Shown: piece by piece, positions 6,731 through 13,961 of the stretch
Layout: the number at the start of each line of letters is the position of its first letter
How positions within the stretch are numbered: the first letter of the stretch is position 1
DNA from: Clostridia bacterium
GTDB taxonomy: Bacteria; Bacillota; Clostridia; Oscillospirales; Acutalibacteraceae
Reading direction: 5' to 3'
Assembly: GCA_900770255.1 (NCBI GenBank)
Contig: CAAGJN010000076.1
Span: forward strand, 1-24,513
Length of the DNA stretch: 24,513 nt
The notes under the pieces: model-generated
Told to the model about the DNA's origin: nothing
What the model saw: only the letters and a program-made list of their open reading frames with translations
Databases searched by the model: none
Position numbers and translations under genes: made by a program

Positions 6731-8062
6731 ATGGCTTCTCCGCTCTTTGACGCCGTGACGGCGCACAACAAAAAGAAAAAGGTGAGTATGCACATGCCGG
6801 CGCATAAGGGCGTGTTTCCGCCGCTCGGCAGCATGCAGAACTTCGACATAACCGAGATCCCCGACACCGGCAGCCTCTTTGACGGCGAGGGCGCGACCGC
6901 CGAGGCGGAGCGCAGGGCGGCGGATCTGTTCGGCACGAAAGCGAGCTTTATGAGCGCGGGGGGCTGTACGCTGTGCATCCAGGCGATGCTCAGAGCCGCC
7001 CTTCCGCACGGTGGTAAGCTCATCTGCGGGCGCGTTATTCACCGAAGTGCGATAAACACGATCTCGCTGCTCGGGCTTTCTCCCGTCTGGATATTGCCGG
7101 ATAAAAGCGCGGGCGAGCTGTTTTCGGGGCGCATAACGCCGGAGAGCGTGCGTGCGGCGCTCAAGGAAAATCCCGAAGCCCGGGCAGTATATATCACATC
7201 GCCCGATTATTTCGGCGTTATCAGCGACATTGAGGGTATAGCAAAGGTTACGCGCGAATACGGTGTGCCCCTGCTTGTTGACTGTGCTCACGGGGCGCAT
7301 CTGAAATTCTTGGAGAAAGATATTTCGCCGCTCGCCCTCGGCGCTTCGATGAGCGCCGAGAGCGCGCACAAGACTCTGCCGGTGCTGACCGGCGGAGCCT
7401 GGCTTCAGGTCGGAGATGAAAAATATGTGCCGTGCATACGCTCGGCCATGGCGCTCTTCGGCTCGACGAGCCCGTCATATCCGATAATGATCTCTCTCGA
7501 TCTTGCGCGCGGCTGGCTCGAAAAAAATTCGGGCGAGTTCAGACTCCTCGCCGAACGCGCCGAAAGGACAAGGGCGCTCTGCCGCAAGTTAGGACTCGTT
7601 CTGCCCGAGGGCGAGTGTGATCCGACGCGCATCGCGTTTGATGTGCAGAAATTCGGCTTCGACGGTGCGGACGTCGGAGGGCTGCTGCGCGAAAACGGCA
7701 TTGAGCCCGAATATGCGGGGCTCGGTAAGATCATCCTGATTCCGTCCGTTATGAACACGCAGGAGGACTTCGAAAGGCTTGATAATGCCCTTTCGGCGAT
7801 CTTTTCCTCCGAGCTTGAAATGTCGGCTCAGCCTGTGGGAATAAGCGCGAGCCTGCCAAAGCGCGCCATGTTGCCCCGCGAAGCGCTCATGGCGCAGTCG
7901 GAGACTGTACCGCTTGCCTCGGCGCTCGGACGCGTCGCCGCAGAGGCGCACTGCCCGTGCCCGCCCGCAATACCTGCGGCAATGCCGGGCGAGGTGCTCG
8001 GCGAGCGCGAGCTGCTTGAGCTGCGGCGATACGGTATTTTTGATATAAAAGTTGTAAAGTAA
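6731..8062 (+). CDS. Orn/Lys/Arg decarboxylase-family PLP enzyme (YaaO-like)
   Basis: 443 residues from ATG 6731 with GAGGTGA upstream. It is the short form of the fold-type I basic amino-acid decarboxylases, as in Bacillus YaaO. MHMPAHKG near residue 17 is the family entry motif; D184 in VDCAHGAH is the PLP-ring aspartate, and K214 in SAHKTLP is the Schiff-base lysine. The usual form of the aspartate motif is VDEAHGAH, so Cys185 in place of Glu is unusual. The C-terminal domain (from about 340) ends with PAIPAAMPGEVLGE, typical of the family. Family role: removal of CO2 from lysine, ornithine or arginine to make cadaverine or polyamine precursors, in the cytosol. The location upstream of darA-holB-ricT matches the Firmicutes yaaO locus. 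The substrate cannot be settled from sequence. Confidence 0.9.
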   Translation: MASPLFDAVTAHNKKKKVSMHMPAHKGVFPPLGSMQNFDITEIPDTGSLFDGEGATAEAERRAADLFGTKASFMSAGGCTLCIQAMLRAALPHGGKLICGRVIHRSAINTISLLGLSPVWILPDKSAGELFSGRITPESVRAALKENPEARAVYITSPDYFGVISDIEGIAKVTREYGVPLLVDCAHGAHLKFLEKDISPLALGASMSAESAHKTLPVLTGGAWLQVGDEKYVPCIRSAMALFGSTSPSYPIMISLDLARGWLEKNSGEFRLLAERAERTRALCRKLGLVLPEGECDPTRIAFDVQKFGFDGADVGGLLRENGIEPEYAGLGKIILIPSVMNTQEDFERLDNALSAIFSSELEMSAQPVGISASLPKRAMLPREALMAQSETVPLASALGRVAAEAHCPCPPAIPAAMPGEVLGERELLELRRYGIFDIKVVK

Positions 8063-8080
8063 GCGAAAATATATTATAAT
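8052..8080 (+). promoter_or_regulatory. Promoter for darA-holB-ricT inside the decarboxylase 3' end
   Basis: TTGTAA (8052-8057) and perfect TATAAT (8075-8080) with a 17-base spacer. The -35 box overlaps the last codons of the decarboxylase gene. It lets the replication/signalling genes be expressed independently of the upstream pair. Confidence 0.75.
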
Positions 8081-8118
8081 GTTATCAATAGCAGGCATTT
8101 ATGAAAGGAGCGTCTTTT

Positions 8119-8442
8119 ATGAAACTTGTTATAGCCATAATCAGCAACGACGATTCCTATGACGTGCTCAGCGAGCTGACAGACGCGGGCTTTGACGCTA
8201 CGAAGCTCTCGACCATCGGCGGATTTTTAAGCGCGGGCAATGTTACTCTGCTCATCGGTGTAGAGAATGAGCGCGTTGATGAAGTGATGGAGATAATCAG
8301 AGCAAACAGCTCAAGACGCACCCAGCTTATGGCGGCCGCGCCCGCTTATAATGCGGAGAGCTTTGTTACACTGCCTGTTGAGGTGGCAGTCGGCGGAGCT
8401 ACCGTGTTCGTTGTGAATATGGATAATTTCTATAAGCTGTAA
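8119..8442 (+). CDS. darA: Cyclic di-AMP receptor protein DarA/PstA (YaaQ)
   Basis: 107 residues from ATG 8119, where AAAGGAG (8104-8110) has proper spacing; the ATG at 8101 overlaps that ribosome site and is rejected. The PII-like protein shows the c-di-AMP motif TIGGFLSAGNVTLLIGVE and the C-terminal VGGATVFVVNMDNFYKL characteristic of DarA. Family knowledge: a cytosolic homotrimer that binds cyclic di-AMP; its downstream partner is poorly defined. The length matches Bacillus DarA (109). It leads the darA-holB-ricT run, 12 bases before holB, with its own promoter at 8052-8080. Confidence 0.93.
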   Translation: MKLVIAIISNDDSYDVLSELTDAGFDATKLSTIGGFLSAGNVTLLIGVENERVDEVMEIIRANSSRRTQLMAAAPAYNAESFVTLPVEVAVGGATVFVVNMDNFYKL

Positions 8443-8454
8443 TTCGGAGTGCAT

Positions 8455-9318
8455 ATGGGATTTGATTTACTTCCAATATCAGAGCCGCTGAAAAAGGCTC
8501 TGAGCTCGTCGGTGAGCTCAGGGCGTTTTCCTCATGCCGCGATACTGGAGGATGAGGACAGCGAACGGCTGCTGCAAACCGCAAAGACTCTCGCAGCGGC
8601 GCTCGTGTGTACGGGAGAAAATAAGCCCTGCGGCCGATGTTCAGCCTGTCTCAAGGCTCAGTCCGATTCGCATCCCGATATCAGGATATTCACGCCCGAT
8701 CCCAAGACCGATAATTTCAAGGTCGAGACTGTGAGGGAGATCCGTTCGGACGCCTATATAGTCGCAAACGAGGCTGAGCGCAAGGTATATATCCTTGCCG
8801 GCGCTCAGAATATGCTGCCCGCCGCGCAGAACGCGCTGCTCAAGGTGCTCGAGGAGCCGCCGGAGGGCGTGTGCTTTCTGCTGCTGACGAGTGACAAGAA
8901 CCTGTTCCTGCAGACGGTACTCTCGCGCTGCGTCGTGTTTTCTCAGGGCGGCGGCAAACGCGCGGACGGCGACGTTTTGGCGGCGGCGCAGGCGGTGGCT
9001 CAGGCTATTCCGGATCCCAACGAGTATTCTCTGCTCGCAGCTACGGGCGTCTTTGAAAAAAACAAACCTCTGCTCAAGGCTGTGCTTCCCATACTGCCCG
9101 AATATTTCAGGTCGGCGGTGCTCATAAAATCCGGCGTTGAGGCTCCGGCCGAGTACCGCGAGGCTGCCGAGTGCCTCGCGGCCGGGGTGTCGCAGGCAAA
9201 TCTGATGAAGCTGATCGACTGCGTGAGCGATCTCATAGCTTCGATGGAAAGAAACGAAAATTACACTTTGCTCATCACGCGCATGTGCGCTATGCTGCGC
9301 ATGGCATCGGGCAGATGA
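8455..9318 (+). CDS. holB: DNA polymerase III delta-prime subunit
   Basis: 287 residues from ATG 8455, six bases after GGAG; a GTG at 8449 overlaps the ribosome site. It is a clamp-loader AAA+ subunit: C52, C59, C62 and C65 form the zinc module (CGRCSAC), LLKVLEEPPEG is the Walker B-side motif and LSRCVVF holds the SRC sensor motif. The Walker A region reads AAILEDEDSERLLQTA, with no GxxGxGK, so ATP binding is unlikely; delta-prime subunits often have degenerate P-loops. Role: stator of the clamp loader that places the sliding clamp on DNA. It lies between darA and ricT, as in Bacillus, but tmk and yaaR are absent from this stretch. Confidence 0.92.
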   Translation: MGFDLLPISEPLKKALSSSVSSGRFPHAAILEDEDSERLLQTAKTLAAALVCTGENKPCGRCSACLKAQSDSHPDIRIFTPDPKTDNFKVETVREIRSDAYIVANEAERKVYILAGAQNMLPAAQNALLKVLEEPPEGVCFLLLTSDKNLFLQTVLSRCVVFSQGGGKRADGDVLAAAQAVAQAIPDPNEYSLLAATGVFEKNKPLLKAVLPILPEYFRSAVLIKSGVEAPAEYREAAECLAAGVSQANLMKLIDCVSDLIASMERNENYTLLITRMCAMLRMASGR

Positions 9319-9331
9319 AAGGATGAAATAA

Positions 9332-10198
9332 ATGGCCCAGGTCGTAGGCGTAAAATTCAGAGAGGTCGGCAAGGTATATTATTTTGACCCTCTCGATTAT
9401 AAATTTGAAAAGGGAGATTACGTTATCGTCGAAACCGTCCGCGGTATCGAGTGCGGCGAGATCGCGCTCGAGAACAGCGAGGTCAGCGACGAGGAGATCG
9501 TCAAGCCGCTGAAGAGCGTAGTGCGCCGCGCGACGCAGGAGGATCTCAAAACAGTCGAGGAGAACCGCAGGAAGGAGAAAGAGGCGTTTGATATCTGCCT
9601 TGAAAAGATTGCGGATCACGGGCTCGATATGATGAAGCTCGTCAATGTCGAATATGCTTTCGACGGAAAAAAGATACTTTTTTATTACACCTCGGACGTC
9701 AGAGTTGATTTCCGTGAGCTTGTAAAGGATCTTGCTCGCGTGTTCCGCACAAGGATAGAGCTAAGGCAGATCGGCGTGCGCGACGGCTCTAAGATGCTCG
9801 GCGGGCTCGGCATGTGCGGCAGACCGTTCTGCTGCAGCACGTTCATCGGCGATTTTCAGCCCGTGTCGATCAAGATGGCGAAGGAACAGGGACTCTCGCT
9901 CAATCCGGTCAAGATCAGCGGTACCTGCGGCCGGCTTATGTGCTGCCTTAAATATGAGCAGGACAACTACGAGTATCTGCTCAAGATAACCCCGAAACAG
10001 GGCGCTCTCGTCGATACTCCGGAGGGCAGAGGAACGGTCGTTGAGACAAATCTCCTCTCAGGTCAGCTCAAGGTTCGCCTTGACCGCTGCCCGGATGCGG
10101 CTCCGCACACCTTCGGCCGCAGGGAGGTCAAGACCATCAGAGACGGTAAGATCAAGGTCGAACGCTCCGAGCTCGAGGCACTCAAGGGCATTGAATGA
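9332..10198 (+). CDS. ricT: RicT/YaaT, PSP1-domain Fe-S protein
   Basis: 288 residues from ATG 9332, with AAAGGA eight bases upstream and a 13-base gap from holB. The PSP1 domain spans roughly residues 60-150. The diagnostic cysteine set is C162-GRPF-C167-C168 and C199-GRLM-C204-C205, which supports Fe-S cluster binding. Family knowledge: with RicA and RicF it forms the Y-complex that steers RNase Y mRNA maturation and stimulates Spo0A phosphorylation, competence and biofilm formation in Bacillus. RicA and RicF are not in this window. The C-terminal 70 residues (KQGALVDTPEGRGTVVETN) form an SH3-like tail often present. Confidence 0.92.
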   Translation: MAQVVGVKFREVGKVYYFDPLDYKFEKGDYVIVETVRGIECGEIALENSEVSDEEIVKPLKSVVRRATQEDLKTVEENRRKEKEAFDICLEKIADHGLDMMKLVNVEYAFDGKKILFYYTSDVRVDFRELVKDLARVFRTRIELRQIGVRDGSKMLGGLGMCGRPFCCSTFIGDFQPVSIKMAKEQGLSLNPVKISGTCGRLMCCLKYEQDNYEYLLKITPKQGALVDTPEGRGTVVETNLLSGQLKVRLDRCPDAAPHTFGRREVKTIRDGKIKVERSELEALKGIE

Positions 10199-10213
10199 CG
10201 CATAATTTTACTC

Positions 10214-10241
10214 TTGATTTTTCTGTATAATGTGATACAAT
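10214..10241 (+). promoter_or_regulatory. Probable ferredoxin promoter
   Basis: TTGATT (10214-10219) and TACAAT (10236-10241) with a 16-base spacer, just after ricT. A closer TATAAT at 10226 has no good -35 partner. Confidence 0.5.
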
Positions 10242-10255
10242 TAGGTTGCAGCGGA

Positions 10256-10277
10256 CGTGCGGGCTTTTGTCCGTACG
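10256..10277 (+). other. Hairpin in the ferredoxin leader
   Basis: CGTGCGGGC (10256-10264) pairs with GTCCGTACG (10269-10277), with two G-U pairs and a TTTT loop. It lies in the 5' leader about 30 bases before the strong AAGGAGG site (10309-10315). It is not followed by a T tract, so it may stabilise the mRNA rather than terminate. Confidence 0.45.
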
Positions 10278-10323
10278 CCCGATGTCATATCAAGAAAGAA
10301 ACATATGTAAGGAGGATTGACAA

Positions 10324-10491
10324 ATGGCTTTTCATATCAGCGACGATTGCATCTCCTGCGGCGCTTGCGAGGCTGAGTGCCCTGTAGGGGCTATTTCTGA
10401 GGGCGACGGCAAGTATGAGATCAACGCAGATCTCTGCACCGAGTGCGGTTCCTGCGCAGATACATGCCCTGTGGGAGCTCCCCAGCAGTAA
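10324..10491 (+). CDS. 2[4Fe-4S] ferredoxin
   Basis: A 55-residue clostridial ferredoxin starting at ATG 10324 after AAGGAGG. Two classical cluster motifs are complete: C9-IS-C12-GA-C15-EAE-C19-P and C38-TE-C41-GS-C44-ADT-C48-P. The length and symmetry match the small bacterial 2[4Fe-4S] ferredoxins that carry low-potential electrons between pyruvate:ferredoxin oxidoreductase, hydrogenase and other oxidoreductases in anaerobes. It stands alone with its own promoter, a leader hairpin and a strong terminator, as expected for an abundant short mRNA. Confidence 0.96.
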   Translation: MAFHISDDCISCGACEAECPVGAISEGDGKYEINADLCTECGSCADTCPVGAPQQ

Positions 10492-10512
10492 TCAATCTTT
10501 ACATCTGAAAAT

Positions 10513-10546
10513 CCCGCGGAGAGAGCTCTGCGGGGTTTTTACTTTT
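10513..10546 (+). terminator. Ferredoxin terminator
   Basis: CCCGCGGAG / CTCTGCGGG (10513-10521 / 10526-10534), one G-U pair, AGAG loop, followed by GTTTTTACTTTT. Starts 22 bases after the ferredoxin stop. Confidence 0.85.
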
Positions 10547-10575
10547 CTGCCTTTTATCTGCGCCGTCATCGACGC

Positions 10576-10610
10576 AAAAAACCGCCCGGAGAACTTCTCT
10601 CCGGGCGGTT
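10576..10610 (-). terminator. Terminator of the P-loop kinase gene
   Basis: Perfect 13-bp stem AACCGCCCGGAGA / TCTCCGGGCGGTT (10580-10592 / 10598-10610) with a 5-base loop. On the minus strand it is followed by a T run (TTTTTTGCG), so it ends transcription of the kinase gene whose stop lies 12 bases away. Together with the ferredoxin terminator it insulates the convergent pair. Confidence 0.85.
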
Positions 10611-10622
10611 GTGTTATACTGT

Positions 10623-11186
10623 TCAGCCGATTTTCGGTTTGAGGACTGTGTCATAGAAGTTGTCAACGGCTGCGTAGAAATCTTCAACTCCGCCGTCGTT
10701 CTTGATGACGTAGTTCGCCATCTTTTCACTCTCGCTCGTGTGGAAGATCTCCTCCTCGTGAAGATCGTTCTCGCGGAGCTTCTCAATGCTCTTGCCGTCG
10801 CGTTCAGAGCCGCGGGCGATCATTCTCTGATAACGGACCTCGTCGTCGCTGATAACGACATCAACAAGGATGAAATCATCGCCGAAAGCCTTGCGGAAGA
10901 TCTCTATATCCGAAGGCGGACGAATACCGGAAACAAGGTAGTTCGGGGCGTCTGACTCCTTAATCTTCTTTACTATCATCTCGGGGAAGAAGGTCTGACC
11001 GAACTCGCCCATGTACTTTTTGCTCGTTGCGTGAAGGTTGTCTCGGGTCAGCTCAAGGCCGTCCTTTGCTGCGAGCTCGCGCACGACGTCGCCGATAGAG
11101 ATCATCGGGAAACCGTACTTCTGAGCCACATAGTCAAGGAAGAAATCCTTGCCGGTGCCGTTCTTGCCGACAGCTGCTAAAATCAT
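10623..11186 (-). CDS. P-loop (nucleotide/dephospho-CoA-like) kinase
   Basis: 187 residues from ATG 11186, with GGAGG eight bases upstream. Walker A is G7-KNGTGK13-D14; a GKD form is seen in some deoxynucleotide and dephospho-CoA-type kinases, although there a Thr usually follows while here two Phe residues do. VSGIRPPSDIEIFR and a lid-like Arg-rich segment RMIARGSERDGKS fit the NMP-kinase fold. Role: phosphate transfer from ATP to a nucleotide or related small molecule; the exact substrate cannot be told. It lies downstream of spoIIE in the same direction but has the best consensus promoter of the window and its own terminator. Confidence 0.75.
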   Translation of the reverse strand: MILAAVGKNGTGKDFFLDYVAQKYGFPMISIGDVVRELAAKDGLELTRDNLHATSKKYMGEFGQTFFPEMIVKKIKESDAPNYLVSGIRPPSDIEIFRKAFGDDFILVDVVISDDEVRYQRMIARGSERDGKSIEKLRENDLHEEEIFHTSESEKMANYVIKNDGGVEDFYAAVDNFYDTVLKPKIG

Positions 11187-11218
11187 AATTTATACCTCCG
11201 TAATTTGTCATCTGTATT

Positions 11219-11247
11219 ATTATATAAGATGGCGGCGGCTTTGTCAA
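11219..11247 (-). promoter_or_regulatory. Consensus sigma-A promoter of the kinase gene
   Basis: On the minus strand TTGACA (11242-11247), 17 bases, TATAAT (11219-11224): a perfect match to consensus. It lies within 40 bases after the spoIIE stop and starts a leader of about 25 bases. Confidence 0.88.
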
Positions 11248-11256
11248 TTATTGGTT

Positions 11257-13575
11257 TTATTCGACCCTGCACAGGCGCGCGCAGATTACGGTCATGTCGT
11301 CGCTGCGCTTGCCCTTTTGACGGCTCAGGGCTGAGGCGGCTATTTGCTCGGCCAGCCCCTGCGCGTCGCCGTGCCACGAGCGTATAACCGAATGCAGCCA
11401 CTCGCCGCCGTCGGGGATCACGCCGTCGGAGAGCATGATGACGAGGTCGCCCTCTGAGAGCGAGACTTCGGCCTGAGAAAAGCTGATGCGGCTGAGTATG
11501 CCGGCGGGGAGAGAGGACATTTCGAGCATAGCGGTCTTTCCGCCGCGGCGCACGAAGCAGGGCGCGGCACCCGCCTTGAAAAAGCGTATGCAGCCGGAAT
11601 ACGGGTCGAGCAGTGCCGCGTCGAGGGTCGCAAGGCTCTCGTCGTCGCACTTTGCTATAAGAGCGGTGTTGACGGTCTTGAGCGCTGCCTCAATCGAAAA
11701 GCCCGAGCGCATCAGGGTGCATAGCAAGTCTGCGGCCATCGCGGAGTCAACGGCGGCGCGTTTCCCGGTGCCCATGCCGTCGCTGAGAATTATTGCGCTG
11801 CGTCCGTCGTCGAGAGAAAAACAGTCGTAGCAGTCGCCGCAGGTGCTGTCGCCGCCGCTCGGATGCTGAACCGCGCCGAGCTCAAAGCAGTATTGCTCCT
11901 TTTCAAGAAAGCGCAGTGTTACTCCGTCTTTCGTGTCCTTTATCGCGGGCAGCGTGAGGCGCACTCCCAGACAGCGCGAGAGGCTGTCGGTGACGGGCCT
12001 CAAGGGCGTGCCGTCCTCGATGGAAGAGACAAGCGCGTTTAAGTATATCCGCCCGTCGGCGCGCCTTGCGCACTCGACCGACAGCGGTTCAAAGCCCTCG
12101 GAGATCAGCGCGTCCTTTGCGGCATCGCTCTGCGAGGGAAGAAGCATGTCCGGCCTCTCTGCTGCTGTGCCGAGCTCGCTCAATATATCCGCCATTGCAC
12201 CGAAGTTATCGGCCACGGCGCGGCGAAGCTGCCGCGTTTTTTCGCTGACCCGGACTTCTGCGACGCTGTCCGTAAACACGCGGTTAAAATTTTCGCTTAT
12301 AAGAAACGAGCGCGGGCACATGGCGATAAACTCGGCGTCGAGATCCTCCTCGGAAAGATAATTTCTCTCCCGCAGGAGCATTACCGCGTTTGAAAAGGTC
12401 CGTTCTCTGAGCCTTTCTTTTTCAGTGCAGCATACAGCGCGCTGCGGACAGTCGGCGCAGACGCCCTGCTTGACCCTCGCCTTTATCATTGCGGGATCGT
12501 CGGCTCTCGAGGCGTCGAGCACACCGCTGACCTGTTCTATACAGGAGCCGACCTCCTTGAGTGCCTCGCCGGCATCCTCAAGCTTTTTACACACTCCGCC
12601 GCGCCGGGCATCCGGCGACACCTCGCGCTCAGGGGTAAGCTTCACGCGCAGCTTTTCGAGCCTTGAACGCGGGATCAGCACGAATATCAGCGCCGCCGCG
12701 GCGCTCTCGGCTATAACGGCTATGCTCTGCGGCGAGGGGGATATTACGGCGTTTATGCCGCACACGCATATAAAGGCCGCCGAGATCCCGAGCTGACCAA
12801 ACGGATAGAACAGCCCGCCGCACAAGCCGGCGGCTGAAAACACCGCCCCGAGCACGGGATAGCTGCAGGCCGCGCCGAGTGTAACGCCGGAGCAGATGCC
12901 CGAGAATGCGCCGCCGGCCTCGCGCAGGGTGAAACACATGATCATCACAGCAAACGCCGCGGCCATTCTTGCGGGGCTGAAATTCATCACCGTGATATCT
13001 GTAAGGGAGGTGAGCAGAGCGCAGCAGGAGATAACGATGCAGATTGTACCGCGCCGGCCTATCGACCTCAGCTCAGCTTTTCTGACAAGCACGTCTATAG
13101 ACTGCGAGAAAAAATATGTCATGCCGCCCGAGAGTAGGCAGTCAGCCGCGAAAGAGACTGTACCGTTGAGCGAGAAGCCTTCGGCGAGCAGCACGGCGAG
13201 CCCGGTAGAAGCGCAGCAGAGAGCCGCGGCAAACGGCGCGATGAGCTTTGCCTGGCGCGCGTCCTTGAAGTGGGTGACGGTGAAGGTTATCAGCGCGACG
13301 CCCGCGACGCACGCCATATACCGCACGCCGGACGTGCCGGAGAACGTCAGCAGATAGCCGAGGAGCGCGCCTACTGAGGCCGCGAGTCCCATCGGCTGCG
13401 GCACGGCGGCGGAAAACGCGAGCCCGAGCGGGGACAGGCTGCCGAGTATTTTCGCCCGCGAGAGCAGCAGCCCGGCGGCGCCTGCAATCAGACTCTTCAG
13501 AGCCGCCCGCAGCTTTTCACGCCTCTCATCGTCCAGAAACTTTATGTTTTCGCGTGCTTTTTTTGAGCGTTCCAT
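11257..13575 (-). CDS. spoIIE: Stage II sporulation protein E (membrane PP2C phosphatase)
   Basis: 772 residues from ATG 13575 (827 in Bacillus). Three parts: a short basic cytoplasmic N terminus, about ten hydrophobic helices across roughly residues 25-310, a central regulatory region with the cysteine group GVCADCPQRAVCC (about residues 370-382), and a C-terminal PP2C phosphatase domain. Metal-binding aspartates are visible in LSDGMGTG (D599) and LSDGV (D717). Family role: polar septum protein of sporulation that dephosphorylates SpoIIAA and so activates sigma-F in the forespore. No SpoIIAA/AB lie nearby. The start has only a weak ribosome site (GAGAAGTG), perhaps keeping synthesis low. The promoter at 13611-13643 has an unusually long spacer. 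Confidence 0.94.
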   Translation of the reverse strand: MERSKKARENIKFLDDERREKLRAALKSLIAGAAGLLLSRAKILGSLSPLGLAFSAAVPQPMGLAASVGALLGYLLTFSGTSGVRYMACVAGVALITFTVTHFKDARQAKLIAPFAAALCCASTGLAVLLAEGFSLNGTVSFAADCLLSGGMTYFFSQSIDVLVRKAELRSIGRRGTICIVISCCALLTSLTDITVMNFSPARMAAAFAVMIMCFTLREAGGAFSGICSGVTLGAACSYPVLGAVFSAAGLCGGLFYPFGQLGISAAFICVCGINAVISPSPQSIAVIAESAAAALIFVLIPRSRLEKLRVKLTPEREVSPDARRGGVCKKLEDAGEALKEVGSCIEQVSGVLDASRADDPAMIKARVKQGVCADCPQRAVCCTEKERLRERTFSNAVMLLRERNYLSEEDLDAEFIAMCPRSFLISENFNRVFTDSVAEVRVSEKTRQLRRAVADNFGAMADILSELGTAAERPDMLLPSQSDAAKDALISEGFEPLSVECARRADGRIYLNALVSSIEDGTPLRPVTDSLSRCLGVRLTLPAIKDTKDGVTLRFLEKEQYCFELGAVQHPSGGDSTCGDCYDCFSLDDGRSAIILSDGMGTGKRAAVDSAMAADLLCTLMRSGFSIEAALKTVNTALIAKCDDESLATLDAALLDPYSGCIRFFKAGAAPCFVRRGGKTAMLEMSSLPAGILSRISFSQAEVSLSEGDLVIMLSDGVIPDGGEWLHSVIRSWHGDAQGLAEQIAASALSRQKGKRSDDMTVICARLCRVE

Positions 13576-13610
13576 GTCTTTTCACTTCTCTTTGTATTTA
13601 TTTCGATACC

Positions 13611-13643
13611 ATTGTATATTTTTACACGCGAAAAATATGTCAA
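13611..13643 (-). promoter_or_regulatory. Putative spoIIE promoter with long spacer and 0A-box-like site
   Basis: On the minus strand TTGACA (13638-13643) is followed after 21 bases by TACAAT (13611-13616); an alternative TATACA (13613-13618) gives a 19-base spacer. In Bacillus, Spo0A-activated sigma-A promoters of spoIIE and spoIIG are known for spacers of 21-22. The opposite strand reads TGTCAAA over the -35 box, which fits the Spo0A consensus TGTCRAA; because this arises from any TTTGACA it is weak evidence alone. TATCGAAA near the start site is a one-mismatch second candidate. Confidence 0.5.
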
Positions 13644-13682
13644 AAATACCGCGGCAAAAAAGACAAGCTTTTGCCGCGGTAT
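13641..13682 (-). terminator. Terminator ending the galactosidase unit, abutting the spoIIE promoter
   Basis: Perfect 14-bp inverted repeat ATACCGCGGCAAAA / TTTTGCCGCGGTAT (13646-13659 / 13669-13682), 9-base loop. Read on the minus strand it is followed by a short T run that merges into the TTGACA box of the spoIIE promoter, so the U tract and the -35 element share bases. Confidence 0.75.
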
Positions 13683-13706
13683 ATCGAGAAGTGTCGCTAT
13701 TGATTT

Positions 13707-13956
13707 TTAACGGTAAAACAAGTTGGTCACCCAGGTGGCTGCATGGACCAGCCCGAAGATCACGCACCGCACAAGAAACAGCATGTGCCCGGAATGCTGA
13801 TCGCAGTTATCGACAGATCGGAGCTGACGGTGCTCATCCGGTTCGAGCCGTCTGCTTCGGACTCTTCCGTCTGAGCGTGTGCGTGCATATACCCGTGCCT
13901 GTGAGCGTAATTGCGGAGAAAACGAGAGGGACAAACGGCAGGAGCCTTCTTTTCAT
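13707..13956 (-). pseudogene. Possible frameshifted small membrane-protein gene coupled to the galactosidase
   Basis: An ATG at 13956 lies six bases after the galactosidase stop, with GAGG at that stop acting as ribosome site. Its frame gives 40 residues (MKRRLLPFVPLVFSAITLTG, then a polar stretch) and stops at 13834. A second frame, shifted by one base and open from 13934 to 13707, continues with a hydrophobic segment MLFLVRCVIFGLVHAATWV and ends NLFYR. Joined, they would make a protein of about 75-80 residues with two membrane segments. This suggests a broken gene, a sequencing error or programmed shift; alternatively only the 40-codon frame is real, or nothing is. The rest of the 13576-13961 interval holds the terminator and spoIIE promoter. 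Confidence 0.3.
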
Positions 13957-13961
13957 AGATA

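Noticed and set aside
8101..8118. Earlier ATG for darA
   Set aside because: It overlaps the AAAGGAG ribosome site that serves the ATG at 8119, and the later start gives the normal family length.
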